Assembly: GCA_028285035.1 (NCBI GenBank)
Contig: JANQQF010000039.1
Coordinates: 1 to 64,000, forward strand
Direction of reading: 5' to 3'
Length of the DNA: 64,000 nt
From: Phycisphaerae bacterium
Lineage (GTDB): Bacteria > Chloroflexota > Anaerolineae > 4572-78 > J111
The notes under the pieces were generated by a model. The model saw nothing but the letters and a program-made list of their open reading frames with translations. It was not told where the DNA came from and ran no database searches. Made by a program: the position numbers and the translations under genes. Numbering within the stretch: position 1 is the stretch's first letter; every line of letters starts with the position of its first letter. This document shows positions 43,860 to 53,033 of the stretch, in pieces.

Positions 43860-44315
43860 TTAGCCAAATTTTTCTCGCTTTGGCTCAGCCAACATCACAC
43901 AGTGTGTGGTTTTCTCTTCAATCACTACAAACCCTAATCGTTCGTAAAGCTGTCGAGCCGGATTACCTTGTAAAACTTGCAGTTGGACAGGCAGTCCTTT
44001 GCCAAACGCCCGATCTAAAACCTGTCGAATTAGATATGTCCCAATCCCATTTCGTTGATAGTTGGGGTTAATGCCAATATTTGTCAGAATAATTTTGGAG
44101 GTCGTCTCTTTCACCGAAATCACCCCAATATCTTCTCCTCGAAAGACAATCACTTGGCGATCACTTGTTTCAAACTTATCCCGAAAATTATCTTGTTGCC
44201 ACTGTTCATTCCAACGCCATATCTGATCGACATAGGCTTTTAGTGTGGTTCTATGTAAAGCATAAAGGAAGTCATAATCCACTGAGGTAGCGGGGCGTAA
44301 TTGTAAACCATCCAT
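43860..44315 (-). CDS. GNAT-family N-acetyltransferase
   Basis: A 151-aa acyl-CoA-dependent N-acetyltransferase. Motif A is clear in NIGINPNYQRNGIGTYLIRQ (Q/R-x-x-G-x-G/A), and the end NPARQLYERLGFVVIEE is motif B. The acceptor substrate is unknown. The start is taken at ATG 44315, four bases after the hydrolase stop, with AAGG just upstream; the longer frame overlaps the hydrolase gene. Probably co-transcribed with the hydrolase. Confidence 0.9.
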   Translation of the reverse strand: MDGLQLRPATSVDYDFLYALHRTTLKAYVDQIWRWNEQWQQDNFRDKFETSDRQVIVFRGEDIGVISVKETTSKIILTNIGINPNYQRNGIGTYLIRQVLDRAFGKGLPVQLQVLQGNPARQLYERLGFVVIEEKTTHCVMLAEPKREKFG

Positions 44316-44319
44316 CACC

Positions 44320-45450
44320 TTAATACGAATATACTTTCTGTGATGATTGTACTTCCTCAACAACCTGGTGAATGGCCTCAACCACAATATCAGGCTGCTC
44401 GACCATAATCGAATGGCCACTTTTTTCAGCGATCAGATGCCGACTGTTTGTCGAAATTTGGCTTAACTCAGTTTGCAACTCCAACCAAATACGCTTGAAT
44501 GCCTCTTGATCAAAAGGAACCACCTGAGAAAAACGTGCCGCACTCCGCTCAACCGACGCCGTAATCACGGTCAAAGGTTTATCACCCAGCCAAGCCTGTC
44601 CTCCTCCATTGATTTCAGCCAATTGAGCCACATTGGTCTGCATTCCAGCCAGTTCGCTCAAGACTGTATCAGCATACTGTGGCCAGTAACGGGGCACAAA
44701 CAACGGTAATCGATCCTGGGGCTGAAATTGAGCCAAAACATTGTTAATCACGGTCGGGTATTGTGCCGTGCTGGTATCGGCCTCATGTTCCCCAAAAATT
44801 TCCTTGGCTGCTTTGATTTCCTCTCGAAATCGCTGTTCAACACCAAACTTAAGCATCAACCGAATTACGCCTAAATGAGTCGTCACTGCGGCAGGATAGC
44901 GTAGCCAGCCACTGGTCATCAAGGCAGTTTGTAGCCGAGGCGGCAGCCGATCCAACATCGCGTGATGACTGCTATCAACGAGCACCAAGCCAGCCACTTC
45001 TTCAGGATAGGTGTGGGCAAAAATTTGGCTGTTCAAACCGCCGAGTGAATGCCCCACTAAAATATACGGCCCTTCAATTCCAGCCGCCTTGAGCAAATCG
45101 TACAGTTCTTGGACCATCTGCCGGCTTGTACGCGGTTGGACGCCCCGATCACTCCAGCCGTAGCCAGCCCGATCATAGGTTACCACTCGGGCGAACTGAG
45201 CTACTTTAGGCTGAACCAATTGCCAGTCCGCCGAATAGCTCCCCAAACCACCATCAATCACGACCGTTGGTGTTCCCTGTCCAGACTGACGCAAATGCCA
45301 CTGCTTTCCATCCACTGTAATCAACTGGCCAGGGGCAGGGAAGTTGGTTCGGTCTTTGGTTTGACCTCGGTATTGATAAATTGTGCCTGCTCCAGCCAAC
45401 CCAACACCGAGCAAACCGAGAATTGTAAAAAGTTGTCGTTTTTGTATCAT
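44320..45450 (-). CDS. Alpha/beta hydrolase, membrane-anchored or exported
   Basis: A 376-aa alpha/beta hydrolase. An N-terminal hydrophobic helix (about 8-25) anchors or exports it. The nucleophile elbow is VGHSLGGLNS near residue 137; the oxyanion region is VIDGGLGSYS, and the catalytic His is in AEKSGHSIMVEQPD near residue 350. The acid is likely in the LVLVDSS region or later. Substrate unknown. ATG at 45450 preferred to the GTG one codon upstream. Confidence 0.9.
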   Translation of the reverse strand: MIQKRQLFTILGLLGVGLAGAGTIYQYRGQTKDRTNFPAPGQLITVDGKQWHLRQSGQGTPTVVIDGGLGSYSADWQLVQPKVAQFARVVTYDRAGYGWSDRGVQPRTSRQMVQELYDLLKAAGIEGPYILVGHSLGGLNSQIFAHTYPEEVAGLVLVDSSHHAMLDRLPPRLQTALMTSGWLRYPAAVTTHLGVIRLMLKFGVEQRFREEIKAAKEIFGEHEADTSTAQYPTVINNVLAQFQPQDRLPLFVPRYWPQYADTVLSELAGMQTNVAQLAEINGGGQAWLGDKPLTVITASVERSAARFSQVVPFDQEAFKRIWLELQTELSQISTNSRHLIAEKSGHSIMVEQPDIVVEAIHQVVEEVQSSQKVYSY

Positions 45451-45462
45451 CACTCACTCTAA

Positions 45463-45508
45463 AAATAGCACAAAGACCCCAAAATTATTGTGGCCTTTGT
45501 GCTTTGAT
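45463..45508 (-). terminator. Terminator between the E1 gene and the hydrolase gene
   Basis: On the minus strand AGCACAAAGGCC and a GG..CTTTGTGCT arm flank an A/T-rich loop, followed by ATTTTTAG. It lies after the E1 stop and just ahead of the hydrolase start, so it probably ends the E2-E1 transcript. Confidence 0.65.
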
Positions 45509-45604
45509 GTTTTACAAAAAGTATCAACTGAATTTTAAGTTGAGATGAAAATATGAAGTTTATTCTTGCATTCATTTTCCATCACGGATGACCTTTAAAG
45601 TGAC

Positions 45605-45656
45605 ACGTGATGCGTGATACGTAGATTAAAGATCATTACGCACCACGCATCACGTA
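45605..45656. repeat. ACGTGATGCGTGATACGTA inverted repeat
   Basis: The arms ACGTGATGCGTGATACGTA (45605-45623) and TACGCACCACGCATCACGT (from 45637) differ at two positions. The wording matches the element at 14354-14392. It lies right after the E1 gene. Confidence 0.65.
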
Positions 45657-45701
45657 TCAATCAGGATAAAATCAGACGCAATGAAAACTTACAATAATTA
45701 A

Positions 45702-48161
45702 CTAAATTCCGTGACGATTGCGGATCAGCACCTCATTTGTCGCTTGTCGTGTGGTCACCGTATGACCTGACAGCGGCAAAATCCGTTCGTGAATGGTATC
45801 AATGATCCACTCCTTCTGTGGGAAGAAAGCTGCCTCTAACTCAGCTGGCGGGGTAATCCAGTTGCGAGCACCGACCACAGCCACCGGGCCATCCAAATAG
45901 TCGAAAGCCAGTTGGCTGATGTTCGAAGCCATCGTGTGCAGGAAGGAGCCACGCTCACAGGCATCGGAAGCCAAGAGTACTTTGCCTGTTTTCTTAACCG
46001 ACTCCACAATTTTTTCATAGTTGAGCGGATTGATAAAGCGAGCGTCGATGACCTCAGTGGAGATACCGTGCTTTTCTTCCAGCTCAGCCGCTGCTTCTAG
46101 AGCACGATACAACGTTGCCCCGACCGTGATTATGGTCAGATCATTTCCTGACCGTCGCACAGCTGGTTCGCCCATCTCAACCTCGTAATATTCGGTTGGC
46201 ACCCCACCCTCGACCAATGTTTCCGGCTCCGAATAGAGCCGTTGGCTTTCGAAGAAGACAACCGGGTCAGTACCCCGTAGAGCCAGGTTGAGCATCCCTT
46301 TGGCATCATATGGTGTGGCTGGAAACATCACCTGTAGTCCAGGGATATGGGCCACTAGCGAGGTCCAATCCTGCGAGTGCTGGGCACCATACTTGTTCCC
46401 AACCGACACCCGCAGCACCAACGGCATCTCCAAAATACCAGCCGACATCGACTGCCACTTAGCCATTTGATTGAAAATCTCATCACCAGCCCGGCCCATA
46501 AAATCGCAATACATCAACTCGGCCACCACACGACCGCCGGAGAGGGCGTAACCCACCGCTGTGCCCACAATGGCGGCTTCAGAAATGGGTGAGTTAAACA
46601 AACGATGATACGGCAAGGCTTCGGTTAGCCCTCGATAAACGCTAAAAGCCCCACCCCAATCACGATTTTCCTCACCATACGCCACCATCGTCGGATCTTC
46701 ATAAAATCGGTGGATCATCGCTTCAAACAAGGATTCAGCATAGGTCAGCGTCTTCAATTTGGGACGACGTTTCCCTTGCTCATCAAAGGCAAAGCGAAAT
46801 TTACCTTGGGTAACTCTGAAGCGACTTTCGGCTTTGTTTTGCAAGACCTCTGGCTCTCGATCCTCCATTTTATCCTTCGCCCGATTGGAAAACATCATCT
46901 CACCAATGTCCTCCGATTGCACACTGATTCGAGGCGAGATGTCATCCGAGCCAGCCACCTCAAGCACTTTGACCAGGCGCTCAGTGATATCGGCATTGAA
47001 GCCCTCTAGATCATCATCGCTGGCGTGATTGTGCTCCCGAAGATACAAACCAAAGGTGCTCAGCGAGTCGTGCTGCCGCCACATATCAATCTCTTCCTTG
47101 GCCCGATAAGCCGACGCATCCGATGGTGAGTGTCCTGAGAAGCGATAAGTGACCACATCGAGCAGTACCGGACCACGACCCTCTTCCAAAATTCTCTTCT
47201 TGCGTTCGATGGCATCTGCCACCGCCAGCGGGTTGTAACCATCGACCCGTTCGGCGTGCATCGCTTCGGGATTGACCCCTAAGCCAACGCGGGCCAACAT
47301 CCCAAAACCCATCGTTTCGCCTTGTGGTTGACCGCCCATCCCGTAGAAATTGTTCATAAAATTGAAGAGAATGGGTGGGCTACCTCCGACATCTTCCGGC
47401 CAAAGGGTGCGATATTGATCCATCGCCGCAAACATCATCGCCTCCCACACCGGACCACAACCCATCGAGGCATCGCCAATGTTGGCGATAACGATGCCAG
47501 GCTTGCGATTGACGCGTTTGAACAACGCCGCTCCGGTAGCGATATCGGCCGAGCCACCAACCAAGGCATTGTTGGGCATCACACCAAAGGGTGGGAAGAA
47601 CGCGTGCATCGAGCCACCCATTCCTTTGTTGAAGCCTGGTTCACGACCAAAAATTTCGGACATTGTGCCGTACAATGTGTAGTTGATGGCCAAATCCTTC
47701 ACATCACGACTACCCAACTTTTCAGCCACCCGCAAGGCAGCCCCATCCATATAGCTTTCCATAATGTTGAGTAAGGTATCATCATCCAATTGCTCAATGG
47801 CAGACAAACTTTTGGCCAAAATTTCGCCGTGGCTACGATGGGAACCGAAAATAAAATCACCTGGGGTAAGATGCACTACCTGCCCTACCGCCGAGGCTTC
47901 TTGCCCAATCGACAAGTGAGCCGGCCCTCGATGGCTATACGATACATTTTCGTAAACACCCTCTTTCTTGATCCGATCCAACATCGTCTCAAACTCTCGA
48001 ATATACATCATATCCCGATACATCCGCACCAATCGCGCCGTACCATACTTTTTCGCCTCTTTTTTTGGCGTTGAACTATAGGCATTCACCGGAATTTTGG
48101 GCGCTGTAATCACCGATTTTTGCCGCGCTTCGGTAGGATCAATCGTAATTAGCTTTGTCAT
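45702..48161 (-). CDS. 2-oxoacid dehydrogenase E1, fused alpha and beta subunits
   Basis: An 819-aa ThDP enzyme: residues about 40-400 are the E1-alpha part (ThDP motif [14 protein letters not shown] ending NFMNNFYG, phosphorylation-loop-like [14 protein letters not shown]), and about 475-810 the E1-beta part ([33 protein letters not shown]). This makes a single-chain pyruvate- or branched-chain-type E1; the fused form and the neighbouring E2 point to one dedicated complex. Pyruvate, 2-oxoisovalerate or acetoin are possible substrates. GGAG precedes the ATG. E2 is encoded 127 bases upstream; no E3 is present in the window. Confidence 0.93.
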   Translation of the reverse strand: MTKLITIDPTEARQKSVITAPKIPVNAYSSTPKKEAKKYGTARLVRMYRDMMYIREFETMLDRIKKEGVYENVSYSHRGPAHLSIGQEASAVGQVVHLTPGDFIFGSHRSHGEILAKSLSAIEQLDDDTLLNIMESYMDGAALRVAEKLGSRDVKDLAINYTLYGTMSEIFGREPGFNKGMGGSMHAFFPPFGVMPNNALVGGSADIATGAALFKRVNRKPGIVIANIGDASMGCGPVWEAMMFAAMDQYRTLWPEDVGGSPPILFNFMNNFYGMGGQPQGETMGFGMLARVGLGVNPEAMHAERVDGYNPLAVADAIERKKRILEEGRGPVLLDVVTYRFSGHSPSDASAYRAKEEIDMWRQHDSLSTFGLYLREHNHASDDDLEGFNADITERLVKVLEVAGSDDISPRISVQSEDIGEMMFSNRAKDKMEDREPEVLQNKAESRFRVTQGKFRFAFDEQGKRRPKLKTLTYAESLFEAMIHRFYEDPTMVAYGEENRDWGGAFSVYRGLTEALPYHRLFNSPISEAAIVGTAVGYALSGGRVVAELMYCDFMGRAGDEIFNQMAKWQSMSAGILEMPLVLRVSVGNKYGAQHSQDWTSLVAHIPGLQVMFPATPYDAKGMLNLALRGTDPVVFFESQRLYSEPETLVEGGVPTEYYEVEMGEPAVRRSGNDLTIITVGATLYRALEAAAELEEKHGISTEVIDARFINPLNYEKIVESVKKTGKVLLASDACERGSFLHTMASNISQLAFDYLDGPVAVVGARNWITPPAELEAAFFPQKEWIIDTIHERILPLSGHTVTTRQATNEVLIRNRHGI

Positions 48162-48211
48162 TATTTATCTCCGAATTGAGTCTATCTTTCGTTATACACA
48201 CACAGAAATTC

Positions 48212-48290
48212 AAAGTAGCAGGGTCGTACAGTCGTAAGGTAGCAGAAAACTATTATTACGACTTTGCTACCTTGTTACTCTATTACTTTT
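48212..48290. repeat. GTAGCAGGGTCGTAC-type inverted repeat
   Basis: AAGTAGCAGGGTCGTACAGT.. (from 48213) faces ACGACTTTGCTACCTTGTTA.. (from 48258). Related words (GCTATCTTGCTACCCTGCTACT) occur at about 56471-56492. It separates E2 from E1 and slightly overlaps the E2 stop at 48289-48291. Confidence 0.55.
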
Positions 48291-49656
48291 AAATCGCCAA
48301 CAACATTTCAAAATTGGCTAAACCTTGGCTCAACGCTTGTAAGAAACGGGCACCGGGTGCCCCGTCAATCGCTTGGTGGTCGGTGGTGAGGGACAAAGCG
48401 AGGTGTGGGATAAACTGAACCTCATCCTCAACTTGAATGGGCTTCAAGTTAATGTTCCCGACTCCCAAAATCGCCACCTGAGGTGGATTAAGCACCGGGG
48501 TAAAATGCTCTACCCCAAAGCTACCTAAGTTACTAATCGTAAAGGTTCCGCCCGACAGGTCATCGGGTGAAATTTTGCCCTCAATGCAGGCTGTGGCTAG
48601 CCGTTTCGCTTCGACCGAGATTTGTTTCAGGCTACGGTGATTGGCTTGTTTGATAACCGGAACCATCAAGCCTCGCGGTGTGTCCACAGCGAAACCGAGA
48701 TGTACATTTTTATATTGGGCGATGGTATCGCCATTGAAATGAGCATTGAGGTTAGGATACTGGGGTAGAATGCGTGAGACCGTGAACAAAATGAGGTCGT
48801 TAATGGTCACACCACTGAGTTCAAGATCGGCAGGACTATTTTTGAGGCGTTTACGATAGGCTTGAATAGCACGAGCATCAGCGGTGCCATTGAGAGTGAG
48901 TTGGGCCGTGCTTTGCAGCGACTCAACCATTCGAGTGGCGATCACTTTCCGGATGCCTTTAACAGGGATGATTTCGACATCATTTTCATCTGACGCCTGA
49001 CTTATGATTGAGGTCATCGTAGCGGTCGAAGCTGCTTCAGCCGCGATCAAATCATCTGACACGATACGACCGCTGACCCCAGAACCTTTGCTGGGCATTT
49101 CATAGCCACCCTGCTCGACCATCGACTTGGCCAGTGGCGTCATCAAAGGCCGCTGATCCAACAACGCCTGCACATCGCGCTCGATGATTCGGCCCTGTGG
49201 ACCGGTACCCGTGAGACCTACTAAATCAACCTGTTCTCGCTCGGCCAAATTACGAGCACGCGGCGAGATACCAACGTGAGCAGTCTGACTATTTGCTTCT
49301 ACTGCGGGCACGATAGCTGGCGTTGTCTCGGGGACGGGGGCTGGTTCAGGCGACGAAGCAGGTGAAGGAACGGTCTCCGGCTGTTCCCCTGCGGGCCGAA
49401 ACTCATCGATGGCTTCTCCTGGCTCACCAACCACCGCAATGTTGGTCAAGACATCCACCTCATCACCTACTTGAAAAAACAGGGCTAAAACAGTGCCTGA
49501 AACGGTACTCTCAACCTCAAGCAACGCCTTGTCCGTTTCAACTTCACATAATGTTTCCCCGGCTGAAATTGTATCGCCTTCAGCTTTATTCCAACTGACA
49601 ATAATACAACTTTCAACCGATTGCCCCTGTTTGGGCATCACCACTGCTGTTGCCAT
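48289..49656 (-). CDS. Dihydrolipoamide acyltransferase (E2)
   Basis: A 455-aa E2. Lipoyl domain about 1-78 with the lipoylated lysine K43 in ETDKALLEVES. A Pro/Ala-rich linker follows, then two peripheral subunit-binding-like domains in a row: GISPRARNLAEREQVDLVGL..GTGPQGRI near 130-170 and MTPLAKSMVEQGG..GSGVSGRIVSDDLI near 180-215. The acyltransferase core (about 235-455) ends with the active site TDHQAIDGAPGARFL (His-x-x-x-Asp-Gly). GAGGGAG precedes the ATG. Part of a regulator-E2-E1 unit. Confidence 0.94.
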   Translation of the reverse strand: MATAVVMPKQGQSVESCIIVSWNKAEGDTISAGETLCEVETDKALLEVESTVSGTVLALFFQVGDEVDVLTNIAVVGEPGEAIDEFRPAGEQPETVPSPASSPEPAPVPETTPAIVPAVEANSQTAHVGISPRARNLAEREQVDLVGLTGTGPQGRIIERDVQALLDQRPLMTPLAKSMVEQGGYEMPSKGSGVSGRIVSDDLIAAEAASTATMTSIISQASDENDVEIIPVKGIRKVIATRMVESLQSTAQLTLNGTADARAIQAYRKRLKNSPADLELSGVTINDLILFTVSRILPQYPNLNAHFNGDTIAQYKNVHLGFAVDTPRGLMVPVIKQANHRSLKQISVEAKRLATACIEGKISPDDLSGGTFTISNLGSFGVEHFTPVLNPPQVAILGVGNINLKPIQVEDEVQFIPHLALSLTTDHQAIDGAPGARFLQALSQGLANFEMLLAI

Positions 49657-49753
49657 AGCATCTCCCTCGAAAGTAGTGGGTAGTGATTAGTGGGTAGCGG
49701 CTAGCAAAAATTCAACTCTAAACACGCTACTAACCCCAAAAACCCTATAAGCT

Positions 49754-50533
49754 CTAAACCAAAATAACTTCAATACCCGCTTTGGTAATCTGATTAATCT
49801 GACCTGAGGGCGCGGCATTGTCTGTGATGACTAAATCGATGTCGTTGGGGGTGGCAAATGAGGCCAGCCCGACGCGCCCCCACTTTGTTGCATCTAACAC
49901 GGCAATCGTTTGCCGACAACGGGCGATGATCGCCTGCTTCAATTCCGCTTCCTCGGCACTGACATCGGTTAACCCTTCAGGTAAGCTGATACCGTGCGCC
50001 CCAAAAAATCCCTTTTGAATGTTGTAACGACGCAATATCTCCAGACCTTCTAAACCAATAATCGAGTCGGTCTCACGTTGGATAGTCCCACCCGGCATCA
50101 CCACCCGAATACCCGGCGCATCCCGCATCTCCTGAGCCACGGCGATACTATTGGTAATCACCGTGAGTTGCACCCGCTGTTTGAGGTGGGGAACGATCGC
50201 CAAGACGGTGCTGCTGCTGTCGAAAAAAACAGCGTCCCCATCAGCAATCATCGTCGCCCCCATCTCACCAATCTGCTGCTTCTGGGTCATTTGTTGTTGG
50301 CGACGCATTGTCAGAGCCAAGTCATAGCGATTATCCCCAATCGCAATCGCCCCGCCGTGGGTTCGAATCAACAGCTTCTTGTCGGCCAAGGCTTGCAAAT
50401 CAGCCCGAATGGTCACCTCAGACACACCCAACACCTGACTTAGCTCGATCACTGAGGCGCGACCGGCTTGATTAACCTGACCTAATATTTCTTGTCGCCG
50501 TTCTTCGAGATAAAGATCTTTTGATAGTGCCAT
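49754..50533 (-). CDS. DeoR-family transcriptional regulator
   Basis: A 259-aa repressor. The N-terminal HTH (about 8-62: RRQEILGQVNQAGRASVIEL, then SQVLGVSEVTIRADLQAL) ends in the typical LIRTHGGAI. The C-terminal DeoRC sensor domain (about 75-235) has FFDSSSTVLAI, VITNSIAVAQE and LDATKWG. Effectors in the family are phosphorylated sugars. ATG at 50533 chosen over a TTG upstream. It heads the unit regulator-E2-E1, and promoter and operator are visible just upstream. Confidence 0.93.
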   Translation of the reverse strand: MALSKDLYLEERRQEILGQVNQAGRASVIELSQVLGVSEVTIRADLQALADKKLLIRTHGGAIAIGDNRYDLALTMRRQQQMTQKQQIGEMGATMIADGDAVFFDSSSTVLAIVPHLKQRVQLTVITNSIAVAQEMRDAPGIRVVMPGGTIQRETDSIIGLEGLEILRRYNIQKGFFGAHGISLPEGLTDVSAEEAELKQAIIARCRQTIAVLDATKWGRVGLASFATPNDIDLVITDNAAPSGQINQITKAGIEVILV

Positions 50534-50549
50534 CAAATCACTTCTTTAG

Positions 50550-50594
50550 CTTTCATTTACTTTCGATTTTAATAGCAAATGAAAGTGAAGTCAA
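50550..50594 (-). promoter_or_regulatory. DeoR promoter and CTTTC operator
   Basis: On the minus strand a -35 TTGACT (50594-50589), 17 bases and a -10 TAAAAT (50571-50566) form a strong promoter. Around it are the direct repeats CTTTC at 50550-50554 and 50560-50564 on the plus strand, exactly ten bases apart, with GAAAG at 50581-50585 in the other sense. CTTTC direct repeats are the known type of DeoR/AgaR operator, so autoregulation is likely. Confidence 0.7.
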
Positions 50595-50697
50595 ATTTGC
50601 ATATGAGACTCAACTAAACATAATCTACATTGCCCTTCGCGAATCTGATGGTATACTTAAAGAAAGTGGATGATGACATAAGGAAAAGGTTGGAGTG

Positions 50698-51837
50698 ATG
50701 GCCAATCGAAAACAACTGCCACCGATTGATAGAATATTAGATACGCCACAATCTGGCATTGATAAAACTGTGGCAACGGATCAAGCCAAGCGAATTGAAA
50801 CGAGTTTAGCCGATTTTGGCTTGGAGGTCACAGTCCGGGATATACGTCAAGGCCCGACCTTGACCCAGTTCAGCTTAAAACCGGGACCAAACGTCAAAGT
50901 CAATCAAATCAAAAAATTGAGTCCAGACTTAGCCCTAGCCCTGTCCGGCCTCCCCATCACCCTTGAAGACCCAACCGCAAATTATCCCTTCCTGCGCATG
51001 ATTGTGCCCAACAATCAACGGGATTTAGTCCGATTACGCCCTATCCTGGAGTCGGCTGCTTTTCAAAAACATAAAGGAGTCTTAAAAGTGGGGCTGGGTG
51101 TGGACACCTTCGACCAGCACATTATCATTGATTTGGCGTCACTACCACACCTGCTTATCGGCGGCAGTACTGGATCGGGCAAAAGTATGTGTCTGAACGG
51201 GATTGTCGCCAGTCTACTCTGCACGTACACACCAAAATATCTACGATTGGTTCTCATCGATCCATTACAAATCGAATTGAAGCAGTTTGGCGCAATTCCC
51301 CATTTGCTGGTCCCTGTTGCCAGCCAAGCCGAGCAAATCCTCAATGTTCTGGCTTCTCTGAACACCGAAGTCAATCGGCGCTACACCGCTTTTTCCAAAC
51401 GGGCTGTTCGCAGTATCGAGGGCTACAACCAACAAATCGCCACAACGGATGAAGAGAAGATGCCTTATCTGGTCATCATCATCGACAATCTGACCGATCT
51501 GATGCTGGCCAGTGCTCGGGAGATCGAACAAGCTCTCAGCCGGATCACCGCGATGGGGCGTGGGGCGGGCATCCACCTCGTTTTTGCTACCCAACGCTCT
51601 AACGTCGATGTGGTATCGGGGGCAATCAAAGCCAACGCCTCGGGCCGGATTGCCTTTCGGGTGGTCAACAGCGCAGACTCACGTTTGATTTTGGATACCA
51701 GTGGGGCTGAGGATTTGTATGGTCCCGGCGATATGCTCTACAAAACCTCGGAAGTACCCATCCCCCAGCGAGGTCAAGGGGTGTATGTCTCTGAGCGGGA
51801 ATTGGTTCGATTGACTGGTTTTTGGGGTGGTCGGTAG
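50698..51837 (+). CDS. Soluble FtsK/SpoIIIE-like ATPase with altered Walker B
   Basis: A 379-aa motor-domain protein of the FtsK/SpoIIIE family. It has an alpha-domain-like N-terminus (EVTVRDIRQGPTLTQFSL), Walker A GGSTGSGKS with K162, and HLVFATQRSNVDVVSGAIKA with the sensor motif. Walker B reads YLVIIIDNLTDLM: the usual catalytic Asp-Glu is D263-N264. There are no transmembrane helices and no C-terminal gamma DNA-recognition domain, so it is roughly half the length of FtsK. It may be a paralogue that binds ATP but hydrolyses slowly. ATG at 50698 follows AAAAGG. Convergent with the DUF5666-like gene. Confidence 0.88.
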   Translation: MANRKQLPPIDRILDTPQSGIDKTVATDQAKRIETSLADFGLEVTVRDIRQGPTLTQFSLKPGPNVKVNQIKKLSPDLALALSGLPITLEDPTANYPFLRMIVPNNQRDLVRLRPILESAAFQKHKGVLKVGLGVDTFDQHIIIDLASLPHLLIGGSTGSGKSMCLNGIVASLLCTYTPKYLRLVLIDPLQIELKQFGAIPHLLVPVASQAEQILNVLASLNTEVNRRYTAFSKRAVRSIEGYNQQIATTDEEKMPYLVIIIDNLTDLMLASAREIEQALSRITAMGRGAGIHLVFATQRSNVDVVSGAIKANASGRIAFRVVNSADSRLILDTSGAEDLYGPGDMLYKTSEVPIPQRGQGVYVSERELVRLTGFWGGR

Positions 51838-51844
51838 AAAAACA

Positions 51845-51877
51845 AAAAAGGCCGTCAGATAATCTGACGACCTTTTT
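51845..51877. terminator. Bidirectional terminator
   Basis: AAAAAGGCCGTCAGAT and ATCTGACGACCTTTTT form a long stem with one mismatch, with T runs on either strand, between convergent genes. A clear rho-independent terminator for both. Confidence 0.88.
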
Positions 51878-51901
51878 GCAGTTGTGAGTAAATTTTAGAC
51901 C

Positions 51902-52843
51902 TTACTCGGCAGCAGGTTTTTCACCTTTGATGCCAATCATTTCAGCCAAAATGGTGTTCTCAGCACCTTCAACCGGCTCACCTTTAACCATTACCTTGCC
52001 ACCCACTTCGATATCTGCGAATGAAACATCTTCATCGCCACGAGTGCGGTACTCGGTATCATCATTGGTGTTAACCGTGATGGTTTCATCGTTGCGGTTT
52101 TCAATCGTGAAGCTGGTGCCATCGATTGCGGTCACTTCACCACCAGTCGCGCCTTCTCGATCACCGTGGCCTTTACGTCCGTCGTGTACAAAAACTAACC
52201 GAGCGGCCAACGAACCATTTTCCTGTAGTTCACCCACAGCCATTACGCCACGATCAACGGTTACATCCTCGATACTTCCTGTTTCATCTCGCCCAACTCG
52301 GAATTCTGTGTCGCCATTGGTTGTAATTGTAGTTGCTTCGCCATCACGATTTTCTACAGTGATGGTGCCATTGTCAACGGCTGAAACCTTACCGCCGGCT
52401 TTGTCACCTTCGGGGGCAACCATAATGCCTCGGGCCTCAACTGAACCATCATCATTACGCTGACCACGAACTCCGATGTGGCTTCCAATTGTGATGTCAC
52501 TCAAACTACCTTCAGTTTGGCTCTCAACCAACATAACCGTGGTGTCATCATTAGTGTTAACCGTGATGCTATCGCCATTGCGATTTTCAACGGTCAAGGT
52601 GCTGCCATCAATCGCAGTCACTTCACCGCCAACGCCTCGGCCGCGTCGACCGTGTCGACCTTCACCTCGGGCTTCACCATCGCCGCCACGCTGGAAGAAA
52701 CCATCGCCATCCTGAAACGCGGCTCGATCAAATCGCTGCCCTCGCCCACCAAAATCTTCGGCTGCGGCAAAGGCCATCATCGCCCCACCAAAGAGGCCTA
52801 CCAATAAAACTGCACTGACTACATAAATTGCTACTTTACGCAT
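51902..52843 (-). CDS. Exported protein with three DUF5666-like repeats
   Basis: A 313-aa exported protein. A signal peptide (about 1-27, ending AFAAAEDFG) leads into a Gly/Arg/Asp-rich stretch (about 30-70), then three beta-rich repeats of about 70-80 residues. Each opens like GGEVTAIDGSTLTVENRNGD or GGKVSAVDNGTITVENRDGE and continues T-x-N-x-D-T, as in DUF5666 domains. The function is unknown; a small extracellular beta-barrel array, possibly metal- or polymer-binding, is plausible. GGAG precedes the ATG. Confidence 0.85.
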   Translation of the reverse strand: MRKVAIYVVSAVLLVGLFGGAMMAFAAAEDFGGRGQRFDRAAFQDGDGFFQRGGDGEARGEGRHGRRGRGVGGEVTAIDGSTLTVENRNGDSITVNTNDDTTVMLVESQTEGSLSDITIGSHIGVRGQRNDDGSVEARGIMVAPEGDKAGGKVSAVDNGTITVENRDGEATTITTNGDTEFRVGRDETGSIEDVTVDRGVMAVGELQENGSLAARLVFVHDGRKGHGDREGATGGEVTAIDGTSFTIENRNDETITVNTNDDTEYRTRGDEDVSFADIEVGGKVMVKGEPVEGAENTILAEMIGIKGEKPAAE

Positions 52844-52935
52844 GATAATTTATCTCCAAATGTTTTGCTTTTACCTATTTTCGTTTTGCTCTACAAACGC
52901 TATAATCCAACAAACTCTATCAACATGATCAACTA

Positions 52936-52972
52936 ATAAGGACAACACCTCCATATCTGATGTTGTCCTTAT
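52936..52972 (-). terminator. 12-bp perfect hairpin after the TAP-like hydrolase gene
   Basis: ATAAGGACAACA (52936-52947) pairs perfectly with TGTTGTCCTTAT (52961-52972). On the minus strand it is followed by TAGTTGATC, a weak U-tract. It lies between the TAP-like gene and the DUF5666-like gene and probably separates them. Confidence 0.65.
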
Positions 52973-53033
52973 GATAAAATCCTAGATTGAAATTTTCCCA
53001 AGAAAAACCTGAGAGAATGCTGAGAAAATGGTT

